This document shows, one piece after another, positions 11,158 to 26,100 of a DNA stretch of 64,000 bases. The stretch comes from Tetranychus cinnabarinus. Its lineage: Eukaryota > Arthropoda > Arachnida > Trombidiformes > Tetranychidae. The stretch is from NCBI GenBank assembly GCA_022266195.1, contig WHVY01000001.1, positions 14,446,001-14,510,000 on the forward strand, in the 5' to 3' direction. The position numbers and the translations under genes were made by a program. Under the pieces are notes generated by a model. That model was not told the DNA's origin, did not search any database, and saw only the letters and a list, made by a program, of their open reading frames with translations. Numbering within the stretch: the first letter of the stretch is position 1; each line of letters begins with the position of its first letter.

Positions 11158-14100
11158 TCAAAGCCTAAGTCGATCAGTTGAATCATTATCAATGAAAACT
11201 GCAGTAGCTGTTGAGGCATCACTCGATGAGTCGCTAGCTATTCCTTTGATTCTATTATCACAGGCAAATCCGTCGTTAGTTAATCTGGTTCCATTTTCAC
11301 CAGGAAAAGGCATGAAAGCTGATCCATGAGAAACAGGGGCTGAACCTTGAGGAGCTGGAATGAATGCTCTAGCGTTTATTGGGGGTAAACGAGTGTTGGT
11401 ATGATGAAAACGATGATGATGACCAGAAGATGTCGATGGAATAGCTAAATGAGCAGATCTTCTTGAGCCTACTGTTGAATGGCTATGATGTGAGTTAGTC
11501 TCATGGCGATCATCACCAGCAGGTGTTGAACTTGTGCGCATATAAGCCGGAGAATCGGACAATCCACTCGATGAACTACCAATTGTGCCATCATAATGAA
11601 TAGCACCTTTCAGTGTTGCAATTTCGGTATAAACATTAGCTAAGGGTTGATATTGAGGAGACCAATTAGAGAGATAATTCCAACTATAAGCTTCAGACAA
11701 TTCTTCTTCGATGGAAGACAAATCATTCCATTCATTGGCATCAATTATTGGTGGTACCATTTGTGGACGGCGCATTTGATTACGGTCACGCAGACTACCC
11801 GTTACCAGACCAGTTCTTGGTCTATTTAAATAATCTTTTGTCTCGCTTCCTGCTTTACTTTGAACTTCTTCTGCAAGATGATCTAAATCATCTTCTCGGA
11901 CGGCAATATCAGGATCAAAAATTACAAGTCGAGCTAAATATTCAGCTGTTGTTGGTATTAGTTCATGTTCATCGGGTGGATCTGGATTGTCCAAGCCAAA
12001 TGTATGATAGCCATCACCTTCATTAATCATTCGAACCTCTTCATCGACTTCTTCCAAATCTCCTTCAACTTCATCGTCATCTTCAGCCGAGCCACGACCA
12101 CTAGAAGCTGAATGTCCCTCTCCATTAATATTATTTCCTGATCTACCTGCTAAAGCTCCTGGTGTTGGCTCTCCTGAACAAATGTTATTAACTTCATTAT
12201 AGCATGGAGGAAGAGATTCATGCTGGCCAGAAGTCAAGTAAGCGGTTGAACGAGGTAACATATGATGATGATGTTGTCCAACTAAATGATGCATGCTTTG
12301 AAATGATGCGTGATCGTAAGTTGTTGAAGTGTCATTCATTGAATCAATGGTTGTATTACCAATATGAGTACAGCCATCAGCTGAGTTTCGATTAGCACCA
12401 ATTTTACGAAGAAGAGTTCCAACTCCAGGTACAATTGATGCTAAAGCTGATGTTGTCATAAATGATTGATGATGATGACCAGTCGCATGATGGTGATGAC
12501 TTTGACCAGGTCCAGATGATTGATCAGAAAGATGGGATCGGATAGCAAATATCGCAGCCAACAGCACACAAGTTACAAAAAATAATATGATAATCAGGAA
12601 CATAACCCAACCAGGTAAAGATGTTATCTGTGAACCAGTGTTTGAAGTTGAAGATGGAGATGAAGAAAGGTTTGATCCTTCATAAAGAGACCTGAAGAAA
12701 ATAAAATAACCAATTTGTTAGACAAACCCCTACAACAATATTTCAAAGAAAGATGAAAGTAGAAAATACTTACCCTGATTGTAAAATATCATTGTTATTT
12801 GATGAGTGCAAAGTTGATTTATCATCTGTTAAAATTAGATTTACTCCTATTCGTGTTAATGAACTGAGTGAATCTGCCCGACCAGATGAAGCTGAAACAA
12901 CTAGTGAACTGAAATGAGGTGGAATTTTGTCTACCGACGCAGTATTTATAGTGATTAGTCCAGTTGTTGAATTCAAATTGAATTTTTTGGCAGCTCCGGG
13001 AGGTGAAGAGCTTCTGATTGTATAAAATATTTGTCCGTCAGGTCCAAGATCATCATCTGTTGCTGATATATGACCAACAACAACGTGTGGAGTTCCATAT
13101 GAAGTTGTTACTTTAAAATCGTAGCGTTCTGAAGTGAACTTTGGTGGAAATTCATCAATCGATCCAATTGATGCTTCAATCAATACTTCGGCTGAACTAG
13201 AAGATGTTTCAACAGCTTTTAAAACCATTTTAAAGGTTGGAATGACTTGATAATTTTCAAGTGTTTCATAATCAATAGCTTGAGTAGTAACAATGTAACC
13301 AGTTCGAGTATCTAGACCAAAGGGTACAAGTCCATTCATTGATGGTGTAAAGCTGTAATTTAGTGAGGACATGTCAGCATCTGAAGCCATTATTTGGACA
13401 ATAGGAGTACCAATAGGAGTATTTTCATCGACAATGATTTTGTAAGATGTTAACGCAAACTTTGGTTTATTATCGTTCTCATTGAGCACATTGATGTTAA
13501 TCACACACAAATCATTTTGCTTGGACAAAGAATCAGTTGAAGATGTAGCTACAATGGTTAACTGATGAAAAGAGTTGGACTCAAAATCAAGCGACTTGTT
13601 GATTGTTACAACTCCAGTTATCTCATCAATTTGGAATGCTTCCAATTCATTTCCAGAGTAAATTGAATACCGATAAGATGAGCCATACTGTTCAGATTCT
13701 GAGCGGACTGAGGTTACTTGATGACCGGGTGGAGCACTTTCACTCATGTAAGTGGAGATAATTTGGGATTTAAAGGCAGTTGAACTGTTTCCTGATTCTT
13801 CTGAGGTAACTTTAATATGAACAGTGAATGTTGTTGGATTATTAACGGTAAGATCATCATCAGTTTGATGAGAACGACGAATGATTGTGAGCTTGTATTC
13901 ACTACGACTTGGTCTTTTGTTCATGATCAGTTGACGGCCTCTAAGTAAAGCAAAAGACCGATCAACATTTCCATTGGTTAAAGTAAAAGTATCAAAATCG
14001 AACCCATCAAGTTCAAGAAGCACTTGATCAACAAAATCCCTTCGCACCGAGATTGTATAGCTAGTTCGCTCCTCTTTTGATCCAGAATCAGATTCACTGT

Positions 14101-17100
14101 TTAATAAATATGACAATGACTCGTTGTTAACATTGGTTCCTCCAGGAATAACCACCAATACTGAACACCTGGCTTTGTGGCCAGAAATGAATCGACCAGC
14201 TTCATTTGCATATCCAGCAATAACTGTAAGTTGGAAAATTGAGCCTGCCGTTGGACTTTTACTTAATCGACTCAAACTTCGGTTATTGTATACTGTTCCT
14301 GTATACGAATCAATATAAAATCCTTTGGATGAACTTGAACCTCCAGCTAATTTGTAGGATACTTTTAACCGCGGCAAACCATCAAAATTGTTATCTGAAT
14401 TGATTGTTGAAACTTGAGCGATTTTACAGTTTATCGATCCTGATAAAACACATGGATGAGTGTTCAATTTGATTGGGACAAAGTAGTAATCTTTAGCGAA
14501 AACTGGTGGCCTTTGGTAAATACTTTTTGGTTTAACTTTGATAACAACTTGAGTTTCAATCGTATTAAGAGAGTCGGAAGCTAGGACAGCAATTTTATAC
14601 TGCGCTGGTTGAGAAGGTAATGCTGTTGGGTTAGCTAGAGACTTGTCTAGTCGGGATTTTAATGTAATCCGTCCAGTGTAAAGTCCGATATCAAATAGAT
14701 CATCAATGTTATCACTTAAACCATCTAAATGAGAGCGTTTCTGATAATATGTCAATGGAGGAAAAGTATCGACATCATTTGCTGTAAGTGAGGCAACAGT
14801 GGCACCAACCTCGGCATCTTCAAAAACAGATATCTCTTGATAGGGTGGAAACACTGGAACATTATCATTTATATCGATAACATTGATCTCAAGTGTACAA
14901 TGGGAAGACAACTGTGATGTTGTTGATGCTAAATTGCGTGAGTCTCTAGAAGCAGATGATAGTCCAGTGGGACCTTCATCATTGGCAACAATGGTCAGAA
15001 CATAATGATCTCTAATTTCTCGATCAAGAACTATGTTTGTTTTTACAAATCCTGATCCTGGTGGGTCAATGATGAAAGCATTATCATGATTACCTTCCAA
15101 GATGTGATAAGTTACAGTTGATTTACCCGATGATCGACCAGACAAACCAATGTCAATAGAATCACGAGATACAATTGCACTATCGACATTATCAACATCA
15201 AGGGCACTTATTTGCGTGACAAAAGTTCCTTTTGATTCACCTTCACGAACAGTTGAAATGTAATGAGCTTGTGTAAATCGAGGTGCATTATCGTTGACAT
15301 TAATCAGCATAATGGTAACAGTGAAAAAGATTGGCTCAGAAAGAGGGGAGGTTCGTTTTCGAGCAACTATAACTAGTTCGATTCGTGATGGATCCGTTTC
15401 AAAATCTAACAATTTACGGATTGTAATAATTCCAGTGTTGGGATAAAGATAGAAAGTTGACTGATTAACAGAAGTGAATGCGAATTGGAACTGATAATCA
15501 GCTAGTGGTGAGCGAGCTTCATTATGCCCATTGCCACGGTAAGTTGATCGATAGCGTGACATAAGATTAATTACTTCTGTTCCAAGTGGCACATTTTCAA
15601 ATAGTGAAACATTATAAGGAATTGAAGGTCGAGCTCTTTTAGTAGACTCACTAGAACCAATTGCTTTGGCGGATAACATTTCACCTGATAAGATGACCTG
15701 AACAAGTGTGAGAGTTGAATATGGTGAGCCCGAACGACGGATTTCAACAAAAGCTTCATGATGTCCATAGATGAGTGACTTTTTGACAGTGATTGAACCA
15801 GATCGTGAGTCTAATATAAAGTAGTCAGAAAAACGAAGATTTGGATCTTCATCGACAATTGTATAAACTAAAGAGTTTGCTGAATCTGAAGGTGAATCTC
15901 CACCAGATCCAGTGTTGGATGAGGGCGAACCATCAACTCCACTATTTCGCTGCGAGTTTTCGGTATTGACAACAGATATCCGTCCTATTTCTGAACCAAC
16001 TTTATAGTCCTCTTTATAGCCAGAGACTTCAATAATCGTTGGGTAACTTGCTAATCGAGGAGAATCAGATTCATGGGATCCCATTACAGTAACTTGAATT
16101 GTTGTTTTTGTCGTATGAGCTGCGTATGGTGAGCTTCCAACATCGATGGCCAAAACATCAAAAGACAGTGTTAGACTGTGTGGGTTTGAAGCTGCGAAAT
16201 CGACTCCTGGTAAAGTCACCAATTTAGCCTTACGAGCTTGTGCTACTGCAGCACAATCTGTTGTTATAAGTCCAGTATTGGGATCGATAGTAAAATACAT
16301 TGCTTCTGGTGATCCTGATGCTAAAATGGTGTAATAGATTGAGTTTTCTGAATCTGGATCAATCGCCTTCACTTTTACCACTGACAAGACTCGAGATCCA
16401 CTTGTTTCACAATCAGATAATCTTGATTCATCAATCACAGCATAATAAACTGATTTATCAAATATTGGACTGTTGTCGTTAACATCTATCAAGTCGATGG
16501 TTAAATTACATTGACTTTTATGAAGTGAATCGGTAACTTGAATTGTTAAATTATAACCAGCTTTTCTTTCTCGGTCGAGAGGAGCGAATGTTGATAGCTG
16601 TCCAGTTGCTCGATTGATTCCAAATTTTCCCTCTTCATTGCCACTTATTATTGAATAATCCAAGTTAGGTAATAATGACGATGAACTATTTGAACCTGTT
16701 TGCGAATCCAAGTCTGAAGCTATTATTGTGTGGAAAATTGTTCCTGGTAAAATATTTTCAGGTATTTTCACTGATTGTGAAAGACTTGAAAATATGGGTT
16801 GGTTGTCATTAACATCAAGTAAAACCACAGTAACGATGGTTGAAGCTGAGTGAACATAATCTTCATCAAAGACAAAAACTGGAATTCGGTGAATCTCTTT
16901 AGTCTCTCTATCAAGTGATATTAATGTTTTCAATTCACCCGTTTTTTGATCAATAGAGAAATATTTATACTCTTCATGTCCCGGTGGAATGAGATACATA
17001 AGATCAGAATTTGAATCTGCGTCTTTGGCTTCGATTGTTGCTATTAAGGTTCCTGGAGTAACAGATTCCAATATTTCACGATTATAGGATGGTTGAGTGA

Positions 17101-20100
17101 AGATGGGCTTTTCGTCGTTTATATTGGTAATTTTAAGAGTAAACAAACGAGAAAGAGTCTTGATTGGATTACGGTTTGGCTCAAAATTAGTTGAAGTTGA
17201 TCCAGTTCGGCCACCATTCGATCCTGTTCTTGGTCCAGGAGAGGTACGCAGATAGATTGTGGCAGTTACATTCAACCGATACTCTTGAGTTTTTTCATAA
17301 TCAAAAGGCTCTAATAAGGCAACTAAACCATTTTCTGGATTTATAGAGAAAACACTTTCTCGACCAGAGATTTCACTAAATCGATAATTAACGTCAAAAT
17401 GATCATGACTGATATTCAAAGACAGACGGATAATGTTTTCATTTTGATGGCAACAGTCTTCAGGGAATGTGTAAGTTGCGGGTCCATTGAATGTTACTCG
17501 GTCCATATTACGACCAGTGTCTTTAACCCAAAGCAATCTAATTGCTTGTGATCCAATTGGTGAGCGGTGAATCAATGAAGATCCAATATCTTCAGGTATC
17601 GATAAATAAGCTTGAACTATTATAATGAGTTCTCCTTGGTTGACTAAATCATTAATCAATTCCTTATCAAATGGTTTGAAGGTTAAAACGGATTTATCAT
17701 TAATAACTAAAAGGCGATTCAAAGTTACATCATTAAGCGACAAACTTCGGAGTTGGTAATTAAGATTTAAACCAGTACATCCAACTGACCAAGCTTCTGC
17801 TAGAGGATAAAGGTCAATTGATCGCTGATGAATCGTTTCCTCGGAAACAGGGATCATTATGTCGAGAAGAGTGCCATTTGATTCTTTAAGATCACGGGTG
17901 ATGGTTTCGAATGGATGACAATCCGAAATATCATCAATGATTGTTATTTTAACAGTTGAGATTAATTGATAATTTTTACCAATCACATTTTTGGAATTCT
18001 GATGAGGACGGAAATAATTAATGCCTTTATCAAGAGGAATTGAAGTAAGTGCACATTGCCATGGGTCGATGTAGATTTGGAATGAACATTCAGAGCTTGA
18101 CTCATAATCTAAAGATTGGCCTACAATAATGTGAATTGTAGAGAAGTCGTTTGATTCAATAACAAACTTGTTTGAATTTGTTTCTTTCGGAATTTCATTC
18201 CCGTCAATATAACTTGGCCTCTCATATTTGACATAATAACCATTGGAACAATAACTAAATCGATGGAAAAAGTTAGCCATAACATCAGGTAGAGCAACAT
18301 TGATGGTTCCAACTTCACTTCCTATTTCTGCTGTTTCACGAACACGAAATTCATGATAAACATTATCCTCGGAATCGGATGATGATAATTTTGTTGAACT
18401 AGGCGAGGAACGATGTTCTGGATGTTGAGCTTGACCTTTTCCAATAAAAGATCGTTGAATTACATCAATTTGAATAATCTTAATAGGAGACTTAAGTCCA
18501 CCTCCATCAGTTACTTGAACTCCAACTCTATAAGAGGCTAGTTTTTCCACAGAACGAGCCGTTTTTATTACACCATTAACTCTACCAATAACAAACAAAT
18601 CTGAATCTGAATCAATCAAAGAATAAGTGAGAGTTCCATTGATTCCCGAGTCAGGATCAGATGCTTTTACAGTAGTAACATAAGTTCCTTCAGGTGATCC
18701 AAGGGCAATTATGTGACGATTTGAATTTCCAGAGGTCATCTCATCGACAATGAAGGTTGGACTATTATCATTCACATCGGATACATCAATTATAACAGTA
18801 GTTTTTGACTCTGCTGATAATGGACTAGGTTTACCAGAATCGTGCGCATCAATCTTGAAAATGTATCGGTCTTTTGCTTCTCGATCTAGGTTCGATTTTA
18901 AACTGATCTCTCCGGTTTGTGGGTCCAAAGCAAATTTAGAAGCCTCAAGACTAAAACCTTTGAAAATTGAATATCGAAGAGTCCCATTTTCGCCAAGATC
19001 AGGGTCAATTGCTGAAACAAAACCGATAACAGTTCCTATTGGTGCCGATTCGGAAATAGAGAAAGACCATTCTCTCGATTTAAAAAGAGGTCGATTATCA
19101 TTTGTGTCAACTATTGTTATCGTCATTGAAGTTGATGATCGAAGTGGAGCTGGAGATCCATGATCGGTAACTTGAATGGTGAATGAATAATTGTCTTTCG
19201 ATTCCCTGTCAAGTGGTCTTCTTGTGTAAAGTATTCCGTTGTTAGGAAAAATAGCGAATGGAAATTCTGATTCAGTATTCCTTGAACCTTCCTTAATTTT
19301 TCCAGAGACAGTTTCAATTATAGAGTAAGTTAATCGCGCATTGTTACCAGTGTCATCATCAACAGCTCGAATTTGATAGATTTGTGCACTGACTGGCGTG
19401 TCTTCACTTAGGACAAGATGAAACCCAGGTGATTCCATAAGCAAAGCCGAGATTGAATCAGAATAACCGACAAAACGAGGGACACAATCATTAACATCTT
19501 GAATGTTTACATCGACAACCATAGAGCAACTAAGATCACCACCATCAGTAGCAGTAACAATCAATCTATAATGGTTAAGCTTCTCAAAATCAAGAGGCGA
19601 TCGAAGAGTTATTGCTCCAGTTGATTTATCAATTATAAATGGTGTTGAATCGGAGCCTAGCTGAGTATCCTGAAGTGAATAAGTTAAATTACCAAGGTCA
19701 TCGGCATCAGCATCACTTGCTTGCGCAATTAAAACTGTAACATTGTTGGTGGACATATTTTCCGGAATTGCTATCTTTAACCGATCAGTTCCAAATGTTG
19801 GATGATTATCATTAACATTGACTATTGTAACATTAACTTGAGTATGACCGTAACGGTATGGACCAGGATTTTCACCCTCTTTAGCTTGGACATTGAGCAA
19901 AAGAGAAGAATACTTTTCAGCATCAATTGTCTCACTATTTACACGGATAGTTCCTGTGGTTGGATCAATGGTGAAATAAGCATCAGGATCACCCGAGTAA
20001 ATAGCATAAGTTAATGGCGATGAAGAGGATGCAGTTGCCGATACTAAGCCCACTTTGGTTCCAATCAAAGAATTTTCTTTAATCTCGAAACCGTAATGAC

Positions 20101-23100
20101 GCTGAGAAAATACTGGTGAATAAGGGCGCGATTGGCCTCCTTGAGGAAGCACCGAAACATGAACTAAAGCGGGTTCAATAGATTCTCGATCACCACCATC
20201 AGTTGCAGCTATTGTTAATATATAAAATGGTTTGGCTGATGAAAGCGGTCGTACAATATAAATGCGTCCTGTAACAGGATCGATTTCAAATGCTTTTTCT
20301 TCATTTCCTGATCTGATTGAATAACGAATTGTCCCAAAAGGTGATCCCGAAGAATCGGCGTCAGTAGCAGCTACAATCAGTATTGGTGCAGGTTCAATAA
20401 AGCGTCCTTTAGACAATGGAACGATATTTTCCTCAACTGAAACTTTATACTCTTTTGGATAAAAAATTGGTCCGTTATCATTGACATCTATTAATGTAAC
20501 TTTAACCATTGCTGTTGTTGATAAGCCTCCTATTATGAGATACAAAATGAATCATTATTAATCAATTGAATAATTATCTTGAGAAAATCACGTTCATTAA
20601 AAAAAGTTCAACTAATATCTTAAAAGTGAAGGGTGAGATTTGAAATGATAAAATGAAATAATAATCTAAATCATTAAGAGACTTGACATTATCTTGTATT
20701 GCCAATGATGAGCAACGTATTAAAAAAGATGAGTTTAACTTTTAGCCTTTTTACTTTGCTTTTGATCTGCTTTCTTCATCTTACTATAACATTTCAATGA
20801 TTAACGGCAATTCAATTGAGCAAGCAGTTAATACTTCCTAAAAGTTTGAATAAAAAAACTTGAAAGTTCAATGTTAAGCCTTAAAGATCAAAATATCAAA
20901 ATATCAACCATGAAAATATTCACAGCGTGAAGATGAAACATGAATAATGAATCATGTTTTATTTCAAGATTAACGAATTTTTCAACAGATTTCTATTGCT
21001 TTATGTAATATTAATAGAGCCAATCAACTCACCTCTATCTGTAGCCATAATTGGAATATCATAAGATCGGCGTTTTTCAAAATCCAAGGGTCGAGCAATA
21101 CAAAGATCACCAGTTGATGGGTCAACAATGAAATCCGAGGTTAAAATGAGTGAACGAGATTTTTCCGAAGTAATGCTCATTGGAATATCTGATTGGCCCA
21201 ATGAAACGGCATTAACTGAACTATAATTAACCAAAGAGTTGACTCCACAATCTGGATCAGAAGCAGAAACTCGAAGTATACACGATCCAACCTGAGTATC
21301 TTCACGAGTAGTTACATTATAAAAGGATTGATCGAAAATGGGTTCGTTATCATTGACATCACTGATTGTTACAATTAGAGTTGCCGTTGCCGTAACAGAT
21401 GAACCATCGGTTGCAGTTACAACCAATTGTGGTGCTGAATCAGTTTCACAATCAATTTGTGATGAAGTTGTGATTAATCCTGTTTCTGAATCAATAACAA
21501 ACCATGTGTTTGAAGTTGAATTTGAATTGGAACCACTAAATGAGTATGTAACTTGAGAATCTGAATCACGATCAATTGCTTTCATTTTGTAGACAACAGT
21601 TCCAGGATCGGCGACTTCGGGTAAAGAAGCGTGATAAACTGATTGCTCGAAATAAGGTGGATTATCGTTGACATCGGAAATTTCCAGATCAAACACCATT
21701 GAAGTATTAAGTGGAGGACTTCCAGAGTCACTGACAGTCACAGTTAAGGAATATTGTGCTTTAACTTCACGATCAAGTGATTTGGATACAGTAACCATGT
21801 AAATGGCAACATCTGACCGATTAAGACTAAAATAATCATCTCCACCCGATAGAGTTACCATGAATTTGTTAAACTCTGATGAAGATAAACCCGTTGGACT
21901 GGCCGAGTCAGGATCATTGATGGAAATTCTGGCAACAAAATCACCTATTTGCGCATTTTCAGGAACAATTGGCTGAGCATCTTCAGTTAGAAACAATAAA
22001 TTGATGGTCGGACGGTTATCATTTACATCAACTACTCTGATTGAGACAAAGGCTGAAGTCTCAAGAGGCTGTAAACCACAATCTCGAGCAACAACAACCA
22101 ACTCGTGAAGATCTTTTGATTCAAAGTCAACCGGACGAGATAAATAGATCCATCCAGTGTCTTTATTAATCTCAAAGTAAGACGATTCCGAAGACGAAGT
22201 ACCAGATCCAGGTCGTCGATTGGTTGGCAATGAATATTCAATTTTACCATTTGAACCTTCATCAGAGTCAGTGGCAACAACCTGAAGAATCGGCGTCCCA
22301 AGAGTCGCATTTTCAAGCACTGTAGCCACATACCTCGACTGACTGAAAATGGGTTCATTATCATTGACATCAAGAATACTTATATTGACCAGAAGTTGGC
22401 TTGATAACGGAGGCAAACCACCGTCCAGAGCTTCAACAATTAATGAGTAACGGGAGGTTGATTCACGATCCAATACTCCATTTACCTGGAAAAATGTGAA
22501 AATGATAAAAAGAAACAATTGTCACAATTAAAAGACCATTAATTACATTGCATTGTCAAATAACCTTTAATCATTGTTTTCAATTCTCTTTCCATTCTCT
22601 GTGTTACTTCTATTTATCTGGTTCACTCAATCAACTAATTAATTAATGATCACTTGTTTAATTAGTGGTTATCCCTTTCATCCTTATCACTGGGATTGGC
22701 TCTCACTCAACCAAACCCTTTCTCTTAATCATTTTCTCATCCTCTTTATCTTCACCCACTACAAACCTTTATTTTTACCTCTTTTTTTACTCTCCTTTTT
22801 CCTGTCTTAACCTCAACTTATTCATCTTTCTCACAATTGTACACAAATGGACAATTTAAGTATCATTAATTCAATGTTCAATAGATTACTGTCAACTCAA
22901 TTTATGTTAATGTTTACCTGAAGATCATGATACAGAACATCATCCTTTTCTCTATGGCTTGCTAATCTGAATGCATTACCATGATTTCCGGATATGATTC
23001 GATACTTTTGGGTCCCAAAGATACCTGAAAAAACAGATGATAAACAGAGATAAAAATTGAATTAATTGTACCTTGGTTAGTAAACACAGAAACAGGGTAA

Positions 23101-26100
23101 AAATTATGTTAACTAGGATCGCCTTTTCCCGTGATTGTCATCCTACAAACCATGATTGATGTGTTGTAACATTTGAAATTCATCATTACAATTCAATCTT
23201 AATTTTAATAATTAATGGACATTCATTTTATTTCTTTTCTTCTGTTCTATTTTGCTGTTAACAAGATAAATTCAAGTTTTAGCTTTACATCTTTTTTGGG
23301 GTAAAATGTTGAGAAAAAACATCAACACGTTGATGAATAAAAGAAACACGTTTAATGAGACCCTTAAAGGTCACTAAACAATGTGAGGCTCATTTCAACA
23401 GCTATTAAAAAAACAACAGCAACAACAATTAATCAACAAAATGATAGTTTTATTATTATTATTATCATGAGTAGCATCATTAACATCCGCAGCAAGAAAA
23501 GAGTCAAAATTGCAAGAAGCATCCGGAAGCCGGTTAAAGTTATTGATGTTGAAATTAACACAAAAAGGTTTAACAATAAACGAGCTGAAAAATGTAACAT
23601 TAACAGTTGACTAATTAATTATGGATTGTCATCAATAAACTGAAACAATTTAAAGTAACTGAATGATCATTGAAATCACTGAATATTGAGTATTACTGAG
23701 TAAACCAATCAATATCGTATATCATTGTAATAATGTTTAAATATCAATAAAGTAAAGTAGCTTTTGCTTAATTATCAGAAAGGTAAAGGTAATAAAATGT
23801 AAAATATTGAAATGGTTAAAGTAAATCAGTAAAAATGAAAGATAAAAAGTTTTTCTTCTGTTATCATTATTATTGCTATTACTTGCTATTATTATCAGCA
23901 TCAACATGATTGTGAGTAAAGACAAAGTACGCTGATGGATAAAGGGCTTGAGGCACTCACGGCTCAAGAGTAGTTAAAGTTATTCTGTCTGGTTTAGGTC
24001 GGTAGCCAATGTCGGGAGAAAGTGGCCTCAAATATAATATGAACGACTATGAAGGATAAGGATGAAGATGAGGCTAAGGGCAGCAGGAAACCATTAAATT
24101 AATGAAACAAGAAGCTACATAAAAAAATAACAAATAATGGACAGAGAAGGGGAGAAGAAGATGATGATTATGATGATTATTATGATTATAATGATAATAA
24201 TGATGAAGAAGAAGATGATGATGATGATGGTGAAGATGATGTATTGAGCGTGAGAGACAGCTTTTGGAACTTTATTTTGTTATTCCAAAGAAGCTCAACT
24301 AGATAGATAATAGTGTAATCAAGGGATACGTTGGTTTGTCATTCACGCCAAGAGCTTAACTAAATTAACAGAAATGGTTAACTTCGTTTTTTTACAATCA
24401 AGATAATTATAATAAGCAATATAATATGCAATAAGTTAACCATGTAATCGTGAAGGATAGAGACTTGAAATTATTGAAATTGTAAGTTAAGAGCAAAATG
24501 GTTTCTTCATTAAATTTCAGTTTTCAGCTTCAATTGATTTTGCTTCAATTGTCATTTTACAGATTCAATTTTTTCATCTATTGGATAATGATTAAAGGTA
24601 GAAAATTGTTTAATTTGAAAATGTTTTAATTTTAATTTTCATCTTTTCTCTTTACTGAATTTTTTGTTACATAACAAGAGTCAAAATGAATGCTCACGAA
24701 TGATATTCGCCTCAGGCTTAGAGGCAATGTTTTGAGCTTGAAAATGTCTCACAGTTGATTGATGGAAGCAACTATAAGAGTAAAAAGACTCTTAAACCGA
24801 CATTCATCATGATGATCATATTAACCATCAAGTTACTACTGGAGTAAAATTCAGTCAATCGTGTAAAACTAGCCTCGAGTTTGCTACTCTTTACACTGAA
24901 TACACATAACGAAAAGCTGATTAATATTGCGCTCAGTTAGTTTACAGAAGATGCTTGAGTTTCAATCGAAATGAAGCTCTTGAAATAAAATAAAAAGCAT
25001 GGATGAGGCCTTAATACTCATTAGGAGGCCACCTTTTTGAGGGATTGGCAGGAAAGGAAGAGCAATGTTATTGTATAGATGAAAATGACAAAGTTACTAC
25101 TTTTTTCAAAGTGATAATTCGTGTTATCCAAACGACAAATTCATAACGTTTAATTGCACATAACATTGTCAACAATATTAATAAAAAGTCAAACTATAAT
25201 CAACAGTAAAAAATGTAACATACGTTTCAACAACAAGGTAAAAGATAATTTATCATTAAACTTATGCACGTTAAGCTGCTTGTTTGTTTCCAGTTTTAAC
25301 GATGAAATAATGGTCAAATCATTTTTTTCCTCAGTAATAAAGTTATGGACAATGAGCAAGATTATCTTGTTAATCACACAGCTATTAATTTCACTTTTGC
25401 GTTGAAACTTTTTAGGTTGAGAAAACATTTTGTTATTTAATTAAACGAAAAAAGTTCATTAAGATTTGAAGCCTATTTTCAGCTTAACAGAAATCAATTT
25501 TTCTGGTTGAGAGAAATTTTGATTTACCTAAAGTTTATTGAAATTGTTTTCTCAATTTTACCTTTAAAAGTGATTTTAAGAAGGGTTTAACTTGAGATCA
25601 ATGGAGTTGCTTCAATAGGTTCAAACAATTTCCTACAATTTACAACATAATCCCGTGTGTTGTCCATTAAATTTCAGGTCAATAAATATGAGTTTAAAGT
25701 AAAAAATGGACATTAACTTTTCAACCTGATATTACACGAAAACATGTAAACATTAAGTTGAAAAACTAATGAAATGATATGTTTCTAAAGAGGTTAAAGT
25801 TTACACTCCAGTGATGATCTGCAAGATTATTATTAACTTTAGGTTATTTGATATTTTTCATGGCAAACATTGGCTAAATAATAATATTTACAAGGAACAT
25901 GAGAGGCAACGAGAATGATGATTATGATGGAGTCAATTTTAAACCTGAAAATACCAAACAGTCCAAAAAGGAAAAGGAAGATTGAAAGAGAAGAAGAAGA
26001 AAAGGAGAAAAGAAAAGATAATGATGATAATAATGATCGGCTCCAAAATGACCCGAGTCGGAGGCCAAGGGAATATTACAGAAAATGAATGGAAAAGGAC

